Below, one piece after another: positions 43,681 through 51,920 of a DNA stretch of 64,000 bases (positions are counted from its first letter, which is position 1; every line of letters begins with the position of its first letter). The position numbers were made by a program, and so were the translations under genes. Below the pieces are notes generated by a model, which was not told where the DNA came from, made no database searches, and saw only the letters and a list, made by a program, of their open reading frames with translations. The stretch is taken from positions 1 through 64,000 of the forward strand of contig JAIEOV010000007.1 of the NCBI GenBank assembly GCA_019750135.1, read 5' to 3'. Origin of the DNA: Reyranella sp. (GTDB lineage: Bacteria; Pseudomonadota; Alphaproteobacteria; Reyranellales; Reyranellaceae).

Positions 43681-45438
43681 ATGAGCGATGGATCATTTTA
43701 TGATGAACTCGCGCCATTCATTTCCGTAACACTTGCGCAGGCACGCAACATCTCAGATCCGCTGGAACGGTGCCTAAAGGACATTGAACGAATATGCGCA
43801 GGCGAGAGCGAGCCAGAGACAAGCGACTTTGAATACCTATCCGAGCAGCGAGTTATCTCAGGCACCCAAGCACGTGCGATGTGGTACAAGCGCCGCGTTC
43901 GCCCCGCTTGGACCAAGGATGCAGCTCTTGCCGATCTACAGCACCACTTAGCACTCGCCGTCATCCGACGAGATCACCTCGCATTGCACGTCACCGACCC
44001 CAAGCTCAAAGGGCCAATTCGCGCCGCACTTATGAGCGAGGTAGACAAGCAGGTCCCGCTAGCCTGGCTTTCTCCTGTGCCTCGAACAACCATGTCCGCA
44101 GCGTTCCTTCAGAACGGTCAGGCAAAAACATTGTGGCTATCGGGGGTCCATCGCCGGACCGCCACGAAGGCAGACGCGAAGATACTCGCGGGCCAAGACC
44201 TCGACTATTCACTCGATCCTTTTGATGACCAGAGCTTCTATTGGTCTGCTGCCCGTTCCAGAAATAGCCACTTGAAGCTGACTATCGGCGTTTCGCCTCG
44301 CGCTTCACGCGTTTGGCTTGGCAAAGCCAGTACGCTTCAAGAGTTTGCAGGCGGAGCGACAGTCCTCATCGACGCCCTTCGAAGCGCCAAGACTACAACG
44401 AATGAGCCGTTTCGCTTTCTGGCTTGTCCAGTCGAGAGTATTGATCCAGCGCACGTCCACGGCGCTTACGACATCGCCATCCTGCCTCCAGATTTGCAGG
44501 ATGATGCTGATGAGGATGCGAAAGCGGAAACTGCCCTTGTCCTGGAATCCAACCTAATTGCTTCTGTCGCTCGAAAGGCAAATGTCGCCGTTGAGGCGGA
44601 AATTAATGGTGCATCCATCGGCTCACTGCTGCTCGAGGTAGCAATCGCCCGCGACGGTAAAGCTCGATTCAAGACAAGCAATGTAGTCCCTGCTGGCATT
44701 GAGGACGAAAAATTCAAGAGATTGAAAGCCCTGCTCACAACAGGCGCAGGCGTCAACATTCGCTACGACAGTGGCCACAGCATCTCAGATCGCCAGGTTT
44801 ACGTTTCCCGAAATCCACGAATTGGCTTCGACAATTTCGAACCTCACGACTTTGCGGGCTACAAGGCAAAGCAGGAAAAGCCAACGGACCTTACCAAGAT
44901 CGGCAAAGAGAAGAGCTTATTCTGCTGGGTCCAGAATACGCACAAAGGTTGGCTAGCCTGCGATGACGGCGCCAATGAGAAGGCCGATTTCATCCATCTC
45001 GACGATTCCGGCAAGAAGCCAGTTCTGTCGCTAATTCATGTCAAAGGCGCCAAGAGCGACAAGGTGAACCGGCGCCTATCAGTAGCAGCCTATGAAGTGG
45101 TGACGGGGCAAGCCGTAAAGAACCTCCAATGGTTGGATAAAGAAGCGCTCGCGAAGGGATTGGGACAAGCGGTACGCCAGACCAACTACTGGTGGAAGGA
45201 CGGAAAGACCGTGCCAAAGCAGAGACTGATAGCGGCAATCGACGCGCTAGGAGATGACATTGTTAGACGAGTTGTGATCGTCCAGCCGCATGTTACCGAG
45301 GCCGCACGGCAAAGCGCTGCGAAAATGGCGACGGGTGTAAACCGCCTTCGCCTCGACCAGCTCAACACGCTGCTTGCCAGTGCTTGGCGAAGCGCAAATG
45401 GATTAGGGTTTGAGTTCAAAGTGATATCGTCTGCTTAG
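43681..45438 (+). CDS. cargo protein with C-terminal HxK nuclease-like block
   Basis: 585 aa. I recognise no domain in the first 400 residues (acidic and helical start SDGSFYDELAPFISVTLAQA; a beta-rich middle). Near residues 420-470 stands HKGWLACDDGANEKADFIHL, then LSLIHVKGAKSDKVNRRLSV AAYEVVTGQAVKNLQWL. This C-D-D-x-x-x-E-x-A-D-F...(Y/H)-H-x-K-G...Y-E-V-x-x-Q-A-x-K arrangement recalls a PD-(D/E)XK-like nuclease tail seen on helicases in defence loci. Here no helicase is present. A GGGGGGAG ribosome-binding site precedes the ATG. It is AT-richer than the surrounding phage genes. Confidence 0.6.
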   Translation: MSDGSFYDELAPFISVTLAQARNISDPLERCLKDIERICAGESEPETSDFEYLSEQRVISGTQARAMWYKRRVRPAWTKDAALADLQHHLALAVIRRDHLALHVTDPKLKGPIRAALMSEVDKQVPLAWLSPVPRTTMSAAFLQNGQAKTLWLSGVHRRTATKADAKILAGQDLDYSLDPFDDQSFYWSAARSRNSHLKLTIGVSPRASRVWLGKASTLQEFAGGATVLIDALRSAKTTTNEPFRFLACPVESIDPAHVHGAYDIAILPPDLQDDADEDAKAETALVLESNLIASVARKANVAVEAEINGASIGSLLLEVAIARDGKARFKTSNVVPAGIEDEKFKRLKALLTTGAGVNIRYDSGHSISDRQVYVSRNPRIGFDNFEPHDFAGYKAKQEKPTDLTKIGKEKSLFCWVQNTHKGWLACDDGANEKADFIHLDDSGKKPVLSLIHVKGAKSDKVNRRLSVAAYEVVTGQAVKNLQWLDKEALAKGLGQAVRQTNYWWKDGKTVPKQRLIAAIDALGDDIVRRVVIVQPHVTEAARQSAAKMATGVNRLRLDQLNTLLASAWRSANGLGFEFKVISSA

Positions 45439-45489
45439 ACCATCTCGACAAACGGCCGGTTCTGAGGCGATCGGTTGCTTGATGCTTGG

Positions 45490-46701
45490 CTATCCGATGC
45501 AACTCGGCCACGGATCCTCACCATGGTACCACTCGCGCTCACGGTCGGCCCCACGGCACAACAGGACGCGCCAATTGTCGACCTGCAGTGTATGCCGGCT
45601 CTCATCCCTCATGATCAGAAAAATCTGTGGTAGCACCCAACAATAAAAGAGCTCCGCGTTGCCCCGTCCATTGTCTGCAATTGCAGGGCGCGTTAACTCT
45701 AACGGCAACATCGCATATTCGTAGTCGTTAGGATATCGACCCACCCGGGCATCTACGTAGTGCCGGAATCCAAAGACTGAGTAGCCCGTGTCGCTCTGCT
45801 TCGGGGCAAGGTCGAAATAGTAATAACCTCCGCTCTTGCTAAAGACGTACTCCTCGAAATACAGCTTCGGCTGTCCATTTTCGATATCAATGAAACGCTG
45901 AAGTGCTCGAATGAGGCGCAAAGCAGCAAATCGGGCGAAAGCCGCCATTGCCTCTCTGGCCAACTCAATGTTCACCTTGTCGTCATGCAGCCGCTGCCGG
46001 AAGGTGACGATATCGGCTTCGTTAGCCTTGATGACCCACCGCGCTCGGCGCCACCATTCGCTTATGTCTGCGGTGAATCCTGCCTTGACTTCGTTTGCAT
46101 GTGCCCTGCTCACCTGCTCCGCTTTGGCCACCGCCGGAGTTTTGGCGAAGTAGGGCGACGGGTCTCGATCGAGACCCTCGAGAATCTGCAAAACCGTCAC
46201 AATGCGCTCGCTGTACTGGATGCCGAAAGGGGTGGACGCACCAACGATCTCATTGACGCTCTTCTCGGTCGGCTCAGTTGAGTTTTTATATTGCAGCAAG
46301 TTGTATTCACGGTCGGCAGTCAGCTCACCTCGTGCACGCTGCACCATTGCAGACTCTACGTTGTCGATGTGACTTTGCTTCATTCCTCGCACGCGCTCGA
46401 CGGTATAAGACTCATCCTTGTCTATGATCGAGTGGTGGGTGGGGCACATCAGGACCAGGTTGTCTTCAGAGTTTAGAAAGCTCTCTTTGTGGCCTGCCTG
46501 CCATCTTGCGGCTGTCGGGTTCAAGCCAATTATGTGGGCGATCTCTGCAACCATGATACGTGTACCATCTGCAGCCGCTGAGTCCTGAACCAGCCGCACA
46601 GAACACCCAGGAAATGCACAGTGGTTTCCGCTCATGGCAAAAAGCTGCGCACGGGTGAACAGCGAATAGTTTCTCCGCTTGGTCTCACCCGAATCACTCA
46701 T
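45490..46701 (-). CDS. HNH nuclease-domain protein, cargo block B
   Basis: 403 aa. Residues 20-95 form an HNH domain: C28-x4-C33, VAEIAHIIGLNPTAARWQAG (H56), then SEDNLVLMCPTHHSIIDKDE (N81, C86, H89/H90). A helical linker follows (MKQSHIDNVESAMVQRARGE). The C-terminal 250 residues have no recognised fold: a helical core (AREAMAAFARFAALRLIRAL) then aromatic-rich beta segments. The start is fixed by GGAGGGGACCC before the ATG. Convergent with the gene at 43681-45438, so cargo B is a two-gene module. Confidence 0.75.
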   Translation of the reverse strand: MSDSGETKRRNYSLFTRAQLFAMSGNHCAFPGCSVRLVQDSAAADGTRIMVAEIAHIIGLNPTAARWQAGHKESFLNSEDNLVLMCPTHHSIIDKDESYTVERVRGMKQSHIDNVESAMVQRARGELTADREYNLLQYKNSTEPTEKSVNEIVGASTPFGIQYSERIVTVLQILEGLDRDPSPYFAKTPAVAKAEQVSRAHANEVKAGFTADISEWWRRARWVIKANEADIVTFRQRLHDDKVNIELAREAMAAFARFAALRLIRALQRFIDIENGQPKLYFEEYVFSKSGGYYYFDLAPKQSDTGYSVFGFRHYVDARVGRYPNDYEYAMLPLELTRPAIADNGRGNAELFYCWVLPQIFLIMRDESRHTLQVDNWRVLLCRGADREREWYHGEDPWPSCIG

Positions 46702-46836
46702 CGGGTCCCCTCCGTGTTGGCATGCTTTGGAAGCCATCCTACACAACTGTCGGATGTATGCAAATGCGGACCCCCCAAAGAGTGCCAATACAGTCGCCAA
46801 TGACCGGCTAGTTTCGCGCCTTCACTCGTAACCAGA

Positions 46837-47031
46837 TTAGCGTGGATTGCGGCGACGGAACTCGGCGATCAGCTCTTCAAGCCGAGTGTTGGTGACGGCG
46901 GCCTCGATCCGCATGCCGCTCACTTCCTTGCGGACATCGCGAAGGTCAGCCTGGATGCTGCTCAGGAACCAGCCAGCGCCGAGTGCCAGCGCGCCGAGAA
47001 GCCCACTGACGACCCATTTGAAAGTATCCAT
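46837..47031 (-). CDS. small TM plus coiled-coil phage protein
   Basis: 64 aa: one N-terminal membrane helix (VVSGLLGALALGAGWFLSSI) followed by a charged helix (QADLRDVRKEVSGMRIEAAV). A single-TM, charged-tail protein in a phage late region could be a holin or pinholin, but its position after terL, distant from the endolysin, makes this uncertain. The start at MDTFKWV is preferred; the frame continues to 47157 without a better start. Confidence 0.55.
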   Translation of the reverse strand: MDTFKWVVSGLLGALALGAGWFLSSIQADLRDVRKEVSGMRIEAAVTNTRLEELIAEFRRRNPR

Positions 47032-47144
47032 GGGGACAGAGGCCTTGTGGGCTCTCGGCGGCATCCTCTTCAACGGCAACGCCCTCCTTCGGTCCTGCCG
47101 CGCTTCGTAGGGCAAGCCCTCGATGGGATTGGCAACGTCGCGCA

Positions 47145-48626
47145 TTAGACGACCCATCGCTTCAGCTTCGCTAGCTTCTCTTCCAGGCGTCGCTCGGCGG
47201 CCCAGTCGCGGCGGATCGCCGGATAGGCGAACGTGAGCGCAAGGGCGTCGCCGTCATCCGGCGAGGCTAGACCTCGCCGACGCATGTCCTGCTTGCGCTC
47301 CAGCAGTAGCGCATTGCTGGAGTCGTAGCCGTATTCCACGCCGGTCAGGTCGGCCACCAGATCGCGATCATCGGGCAGGCACCCCGCGGCGCACCAGTCC
47401 TTCATGAAGCCCCACATCTCGGCGCGCTTGTTGGCGTATCGCGCGGTGGCGCCCTCGCGATCGGCCTTGCCGCCGAAGTCGACGCCGACCATGTTGGGAC
47501 AACCCAGCTGCACGAGGCGATCGTGGACGCCCCAGCCGATGCCCGTGCTGTCGAGGAAGACAGCGTCGGGCGCGTGCTCCTGCACCAGCTCCATGATACG
47601 GCCAGCGATCAGCATCAGGTCGGCGATGCGGAACTTCACGGCTGGGATCGAGCGCGCATCGAGGCCGCGGCGGAAGCGGATGACGCTCTTGTCGCCCGAG
47701 AGGCTGCGGGCGATGTCGATGCCCATGATCAGGGGCGCCATGGGATCCTCGACCAACTCGCGCGTCAGCGCCTGCTCGACCCGCTCGGAATCGATGAACT
47801 GCATAGTGCCGGCTCGCGGGAACTGTCCGCGGACGCGCACCCGCACGAAGTCGGAGTCCTCGCCGTAGTCCTTCACCCATTCGGAGATCTGGCCCTTGTT
47901 GGTGATCGAGACCGACCGCGAATCGACCTGCTCGGCCTGCCAGCGATGGGCGAAGCGTCCGCCGGGGAAGCATTCGCGGAAGCGGCCGGTGTTGCGCGTC
48001 GGGTTGCCGAAGACCGCCCACAGCAGCTCGGTGTCGGCGTCGGTGAGCGCGCCCTCGATGGTCTCCCAGACGGCATCGGGGATGGCCGACGCCTCGTCGA
48101 GCAGCACGAAGGCGCGGCGGCCCTTGTTGTGCAGGCCGGCGATGGCCTCGGTGTTGTTCTCCGACCAGGTGACGGCGTCGACACGCCAGATCTTGTCGCG
48201 GCCGGGCTGGACGGAATGGAGCGACGTTGCGGTGTAGGCGAACCAGTCGCGGACGAGGCAGAGCCCGTGCCACTTGGCGAGCTCGGGCCAGGTCTTGGTG
48301 CGCAGCTGGCCTTCGGTGTTGGCCGAGACGACGCCGCGCGTGCCGGGCCGCGTCGACAGCGCCCACAGGATAATCCACGCGACCAGCGCCGACTTGCCGA
48401 CGCCGTGCCCGGAGGCGATCGCGGAGCGCACCGCCTCGCCGCGCGCCTGCACGCCCTCGCCCAGGCTCACCAGCACCCTCGCCTGCCACGGCTCGGGGCC
48501 AGTCTCGGCCGCGAGCGGACCGGGCATGCCCCAGGGGAAGGCGAACATGACGAAGCCCAGTGGATCGAAGCGCAGCGCGCCGATCTCGCGGTGCAGGCGG
48601 CGGTCGGCCTCAGTCGCGCTTGACAT
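47145..48626 (-). CDS. phage terminase large subunit
   Basis: 493 aa. ATPase: Walker A IASGHGVGKSALVAWI (about residues 71-83) and Walker B GRRAFVLLDEASAIPDAVWE (about 160). Nuclease: PLIMGIDIARSLSGDKSVIR with the first Asp, AVFLDSTGIGWGVHDRL with the second, and a C-terminal SPDDGDALALTFA Asp. Function: ATP-driven DNA packaging and headful/cos cutting at the portal. The start at 48626 overlaps the terS stop by 17 bp. It is the second gene of the late operon. Confidence 0.93.
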   Translation of the reverse strand: MSSATEADRRLHREIGALRFDPLGFVMFAFPWGMPGPLAAETGPEPWQARVLVSLGEGVQARGEAVRSAIASGHGVGKSALVAWIILWALSTRPGTRGVVSANTEGQLRTKTWPELAKWHGLCLVRDWFAYTATSLHSVQPGRDKIWRVDAVTWSENNTEAIAGLHNKGRRAFVLLDEASAIPDAVWETIEGALTDADTELLWAVFGNPTRNTGRFRECFPGGRFAHRWQAEQVDSRSVSITNKGQISEWVKDYGEDSDFVRVRVRGQFPRAGTMQFIDSERVEQALTRELVEDPMAPLIMGIDIARSLSGDKSVIRFRRGLDARSIPAVKFRIADLMLIAGRIMELVQEHAPDAVFLDSTGIGWGVHDRLVQLGCPNMVGVDFGGKADREGATARYANKRAEMWGFMKDWCAAGCLPDDRDLVADLTGVEYGYDSSNALLLERKQDMRRRGLASPDDGDALALTFAYPAIRRDWAAERRLEEKLAKLKRWVV

Positions 48627-49065
48627 TGGCCAGTCGCTCGCCAGCGGCCTCGAGCAGCGACAGCAGCTCGTCGGAGGCGTGGTGCTCAACCTCGATCTTG
48701 TCCCGCCAGAGGTCGCGGCGGCGGTTTCGCAACCAGAACATGCAGGCGGCGGTGTCGGGGGCATAGTGCTGGGTGAACTTCACCTCCTGCGGCCCTTCCG
48801 GCGTCTGGAAGTAGCGCGAGGCCTCGCGGTCGTAGCCGACGGCGCGGGTGTAGAGCTTCTCGGCCACGTCGGCGTCGGCGACGCTTCGGCCCTGGGTTAC
48901 GGCCTCCTTGAACTCGGGGAAGTCGCGCAGCCAGTTGCTGATGGTCGCGACGCTGACCTCGAACAACTCGGCCAGGTTTTCGTTGGTCGCGCCGAGGATG
49001 CAGAACTTGCGGGCGAGCTTGCAGTGGTCGGGTTTGAAGAGAGATGCGGGGCCGCGCTTGCCCAT
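48610..49065 (-). CDS. phage terminase small subunit
   Basis: 151 aa. The N-terminal basic HTH region, CILGATNENLAELFEVSVAT then ISNWLRDFPEFKEAV, is typical of terS (terminase_2-like HTH). It continues with GRSVADADVAEKLYTRAVGY and FWLRNRRRDLWRDKIEVEHH. Binds pac/cos DNA and loads TerL. The start at 49065 is preceded by GGAGTTTCGGCACC; an upstream frame to 49110 would run into the promoter-like repeat. First structural gene of the late operon. Confidence 0.9.
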   Translation of the reverse strand: MGKRGPASLFKPDHCKLARKFCILGATNENLAELFEVSVATISNWLRDFPEFKEAVTQGRSVADADVAEKLYTRAVGYDREASRYFQTPEGPQEVKFTQHYAPDTAACMFWLRNRRRDLWRDKIEVEHHASDELLSLLEAAGERLANVKRD

Positions 49066-49081
49066 GGTGCCGAAACTCCGT

Positions 49082-49130
49082 TGGTGAGTGTCGGCAAGGA
49101 CAAGCCACAAAATCCGGCGGGGGAGTCAAG
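49082..49130 (-). promoter_or_regulatory. late-promoter-like repeat, copy 3
   Basis: Minus strand: CTTGACTCC, then CCGCCGGATTTTGTGGCTTG and TCCTTGCCGACACTC. It is the most diverged in the -10-like part (GGCTTGTC versus GGCGTATC) but clearly the same element. It ends 17 bp before the terS ATG. Confidence 0.65.
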
Positions 49131-49180
49131 CCTCCATCATCAAAGACGTTGACGGAGCGAGCCGCAGCTTCGCCCGCGTA

Positions 49181-49504
49181 TCAACCGCCCTGCCAGGGCC
49201 TCAGGCGCCGCAAGGGGGACGTCCAGTCATTGCGGCAAGGCGCGCCGAGGCCGAGCGCTGCGCGCCGGTCGCTCATCGTCTTCGGCTTGAATCGCTTGCC
49301 GGTGCGCGCGGCGATGAGGTCGGCGATCTCGGCGTTCGTGCAGCGATCCGCGCATTCGACGAGGATCGCCGCACATTCGGCATCCCAAAGGGGCCGAGGC
49401 GAAGACAGCTGCGGGCCCTCCCCGTCATCAGAGAGCCTGAAGCATGGCAGCGCGTGGGGCGTGGTCGGGGCGGCGAGCAGGGTTGGATAAGCGGGTGTCG
49501 GCAT
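49181..49504 (-). CDS. small HTH-like phage regulator candidate (paralogue 1)
   Basis: 107 aa. The C-terminal 65 residues, LWDAECAAILVECADRCTNA EIADLIAARTGKRFKPKTMS DRRAALGL, look like a trihelical HTH of the GcrA/Myb type, ending in a C-R-N-D-W-T-x-P-L motif. The protein at 52477-52710 has the same architecture and the same R-N-D-W-T end. It lies directly upstream of the terminase promoter and is divergent from repressor 1, a position equivalent to a late-gene activator or antiterminator; this role is inferred. Confidence 0.55.
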   Translation of the reverse strand: MPTPAYPTLLAAPTTPHALPCFRLSDDGEGPQLSSPRPLWDAECAAILVECADRCTNAEIADLIAARTGKRFKPKTMSDRRAALGLGAPCRNDWTSPLRRLRPWQGG

Positions 49505-49507
49505 AAC

Positions 49508-49543
49508 GATAACTTGACGTTACTTAAGTATTAAGTCAATATC
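49508..49543. promoter_or_regulatory. repressor-1 promoter and operator dyad
   Basis: TTGACG (49514-49519), a 17-nt spacer, then CAATAT (49537-49542) form a plus-strand promoter for the repressor. The same segment is a dyad: GATAACTTGAC at 49508-49518 against GTCAATATC at 49535-49543, so repressor binding would block the divergent transcripts. The second repressor uses the same arrangement. Confidence 0.5.
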
Positions 49544-49594
49544 TCAGTTGTGCACACAGATGACAGCAGTGCAGTCATACCGACGAGGCTTTTC

Positions 49595-50302
49595 ATGACG
49601 ACAATAGGCGAACGAGTAAAGACGGAGCGCAACGCCAAGGGCTGGTCGCAGATGGAACTGGCGCGGCGGGTGACCCGAGCGGGTTATCCGATCACGCAAG
49701 GCGGGATCGCCCAGATCGAGCGGCGCGGCGAAACCGAGCCGAAATCGATCGTCCAGCTGGCGCAGGCCCTCGGGGTGTCGGTGGTCTGGTTGCAGAGCGA
49801 TCGCGGAGACAAGACCGCCGGGGTGAGCCCGGAAGATATGCAGCTCAGCCTGTTGCCGCCTGCAGGGCGCGCGGGGTTGCGGATCGCCGCCGCCCCGGAC
49901 CTCCGGCAGCAGCTGCAGGTCTTTTCGTCGGCGCAAGGCGGCGAAGGAGGCGCGATGACGCTCAGCAACGAACCCGTGGCCTGGCTGCCGCGCGATGCGC
50001 GGCTGGAAGGTGTCGAGGGCGCCTACGGGTGCTTCGTCTCCGGGGATTCGATGGAACCGGCCTACGAGAAGGGGAACATCCTCCTGGTCAACCCGAAGGC
50101 ACCGGTCAACCCGGGCGACGACGTCGTGTTCATGCGGGAGGACAAAGGCGGCACCCGCTACGTGCTGATCAAGCGGCTGGTGCGTCGAAACGAGGCGAGC
50201 TGGACGGTCAAGCAGTACAATCCCGCGAAGACATTCAGCCTGTCGCGCAAGGAATGGAGCAAAGCGCACCTGGTGATCGGCAAGTACAATCGGGCGAGCT
50301 GA
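49595..50302 (+). CDS. CI-like S24 repressor 1
   Basis: 235 aa. N-terminal HTH (residues 1-70): GERVKTERNAKGWSQMELAR RVTRAGYPITQGGIAQIERRGETEPKSIVQLA. C-terminal S24/LexA peptidase: SGDSMEPAYEKGNILLVNPK with the catalytic Ser, and YVLIKRLVRRNEASW with the Lys. RecA-stimulated self-cleavage would trigger induction. The hinge has no obvious Ala-Gly cleavage pair; Gly-rich SAQGGEGG sits in the expected place. The start at MTTIGERVK is preferred. It is about 70% identical by eye to the repressor at 53192-53926. Confidence 0.88.
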   Translation: MTTIGERVKTERNAKGWSQMELARRVTRAGYPITQGGIAQIERRGETEPKSIVQLAQALGVSVVWLQSDRGDKTAGVSPEDMQLSLLPPAGRAGLRIAAAPDLRQQLQVFSSAQGGEGGAMTLSNEPVAWLPRDARLEGVEGAYGCFVSGDSMEPAYEKGNILLVNPKAPVNPGDDVVFMREDKGGTRYVLIKRLVRRNEASWTVKQYNPAKTFSLSRKEWSKAHLVIGKYNRAS

Positions 50303-50363
50303 AATACGAAAATGGGGCGATTGCCGCCGGAACCACACGGCGCTCTGGTGATGCTCACGACCC

Positions 50364-50666
50364 CTAGTCCGGCTCCGGCTCATGCTCCTGCCGATCGAAG
50401 GGATCGACCGCCGGCCGCCAACAACCGCGGGCCTTGAAGACAGCGAGGCGCTCTTCATAGGACGGCCATGTCCGGACCGCGATCGCCTGAGCGATGAGAT
50501 CGGCATCCGCTTCATCGGCGCCGGCGAGCACCGCATCAACCCATGCGGCGAGCGAAAGCATGTCCGGGCCCGACCGCCGGATGGTGCCGTCGACCTTCAG
50601 GGCGAACCCGGTGTGCAGGCTGCCGATCGGTACGATCTGGTAGCGCGAGCGGTCTGGCCTGGTCAT
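50364..50666 (-). CDS. small phage protein, unknown
   Basis: 100 aa from MTRPDRSRYQIVPIGSLHTG, then LKVDGTIRRSGPDMLSLAAW VDAVLAGADEADADLIAQAI and CWRPAVDPFDRQEHEPEPD. The first part resembles short prophage-region proteins of unknown role. It lies convergent with repressor 1. Confidence 0.55.
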   Translation of the reverse strand: MTRPDRSRYQIVPIGSLHTGFALKVDGTIRRSGPDMLSLAAWVDAVLAGADEADADLIAQAIAVRTWPSYEERLAVFKARGCWRPAVDPFDRQEHEPEPD

Positions 50667-51020
50667 CGGATGATGTAACGCCGCCGCGCATCGAGAGTCT
50701 CCGGGCTGCAGTGACAGCATCGCGTCACAATTGCGGGAACAATTGCCCTCACTGCCATCATTGCGGGAGATCAAACAGCGATCATGCAATCGCAGGCAGG
50801 TCGAGCGCGATCACTTCCTCGGCGAGGCTGTTGTCGACGGGGATCTCGAAGCGCGGCCGCATGCCCTGAACACGGCAGCTCCGAGGCAAAGGGGCTTCCG
50901 CTCCCAGGCGTGGGAAATATCACAGCGACTGACACGGAAGCGCGCGTTAATACGGCCTTACCGATGCCGAAATCCTGAGAGAAATGAACTTCCCCCTTTC
51001 GTTCGTGGAGATGTCTTCCG
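50667..51020. other. phage early interval, little coding evidence
   Basis: About 350 bp. A 26-aa minus-strand frame (50862-50782; MRPRFEIPVDNSLAEEVIAL DLPAIA) is the only coding-like stretch, with no clear ribosome-binding site. GCGGGA-ATTGC-type repeats occur near 50733-50768 (TTGCGGGAACAATTGC and TTGCGGGAGATC). No RNA gene recognised. Confidence 0.3.
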
Positions 51021-51359
51021 ATGCGCCGTATGTTCATCTTGCTTCTGCTGTCGGTCACTGCGTGTGAAGGAAGCTTCGTCCGAGCCGAGGATCTCGGACG
51101 CAAGGTCGAGATCAACAAGAGCTACGAGGCGCGCGACACCTGCCTGAAGACCCAGGCTGCCGCCGACGGCACGGCCGCCGTCGATCCGTCCACGCTGGCC
51201 CATGCCGCTGCGCTCGCCTGCGAGAAGGAAACCGACCGCTTCATCGCGGCCGCCAACACCGACGGCGACAGCAAGGTGACGCTATCGATCCGGCAGGACA
51301 CCGAGTTCCGCGCCATGAAGTACGTCATGCAGGCACGCAAGCTGACCGCCTTCCAGTAA
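51021..51359 (+). CDS. exported hypothetical protein (possible lysogenic-conversion gene)
   Basis: 112 aa. A signal peptide (MRRMFILLLLSVTACEGSFV) with a Cys at residue 15 in a V-T-A-C lipobox context. The mature region is polar and helical (EINKSYEARDTCLKTQAAAD, CEKETDRFIAAANTDGDSKV) with two further Cys. No family recognised. Plus strand within the prophage early region, unlike the late genes, so it may be expressed from the prophage. Confidence 0.6.
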   Translation: MRRMFILLLLSVTACEGSFVRAEDLGRKVEINKSYEARDTCLKTQAAADGTAAVDPSTLAHAAALACEKETDRFIAAANTDGDSKVTLSIRQDTEFRAMKYVMQARKLTAFQ

Positions 51360-51511
51360 GGCGTCTCTCCGCGATACCGCCCGCCAGGACGTCGAGGTCT
51401 TCGGGCCTCCGTCCTTTGCGCGCCATTTGAGGCGCGCCATGTGGCGAATGCCACAGAATCCGGAGCGCGCCCGGCCCATAGTGCAACCCTGCACGATCTG
51501 AGGGGGCCGCG

Positions 51512-51730
51512 ATGAACCGGGGCGAGCATCAGAGTTTGCGGGCGACCACCACCTTCTCGCGGATGAATTGGCCGGCACCGGACCATGTGCTGGCCGCCAA
51601 GCGCGCCCGCGGCAAGGCGCTGCGCGGCATGATCCTCGCACTCCTCGGATGGGCAAAAGGCGTCACGATGCGCCAGACGTCCCTCGAGACGGCGATCACC
51701 GTCCGGATACGGCCTGCTGCGAAGCGTTGA
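51512..51730 (+). CDS. small basic phage protein, unknown
   Basis: 72 aa, rich in Arg/Lys/Ala (AAKRARGKALRGMILALLGW). A GAGGGGG ribosome-binding site precedes the ATG and the stop overlaps the next start (TGATG), which supports translation. Possibly DNA-binding or membrane-associated; no homology recognised. Confidence 0.45.
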   Translation: MNRGEHQSLRATTTFSRMNWPAPDHVLAAKRARGKALRGMILALLGWAKGVTMRQTSLETAITVRIRPAAKR

Positions 51731-51918
51731 TGGGCGAGAACATGGCGGAGCTCACGATGGATACGCTGCTGGGACTCCTGGCATTCACGGCGTTCGTTCT
51801 GGCGCAGGTCGCGGCCGTCGTTGCGATCCATGCCGGGAAAGAACGTCGCCAACCGCACCCGGTCGATGCGACGCGCCTGGGTCCGCGCGCCCGCGCCGTC
51901 TGGGACAGCGGCGGCTGA
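51730..51918 (+). CDS. single-TM small protein
   Basis: 62 aa with one hydrophobic helix (LLGLLAFTAFVLAQVAAVVA) followed by a basic segment. Start ATG overlaps the preceding stop. Size and topology would suit a superinfection-exclusion or holin-like membrane peptide, but nothing specific is recognised. Confidence 0.5.
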   Translation: MGENMAELTMDTLLGLLAFTAFVLAQVAAVVAIHAGKERRQPHPVDATRLGPRARAVWDSGG

Positions 51919-51920
51919 AG

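Noticed and set aside
45490..46701. CBASS Cap5-type effector
   Set aside because: The HNH domain fits, but no SAVED domain or neighbouring nucleotidyltransferase (CD-NTase) motif was seen.
46837..47031. Confident holin call
   Set aside because: One TM helix and charged tail fit, but it is 25 kb from the endolysin and the family is not recognisable; kept only as a TM protein.
49082..49130. Promoter repeats as transposon ends
   Set aside because: All three copies have the same orientation relative to structural genes and do not form inverted pairs or target duplications around the cargo, so a promoter role fits better.
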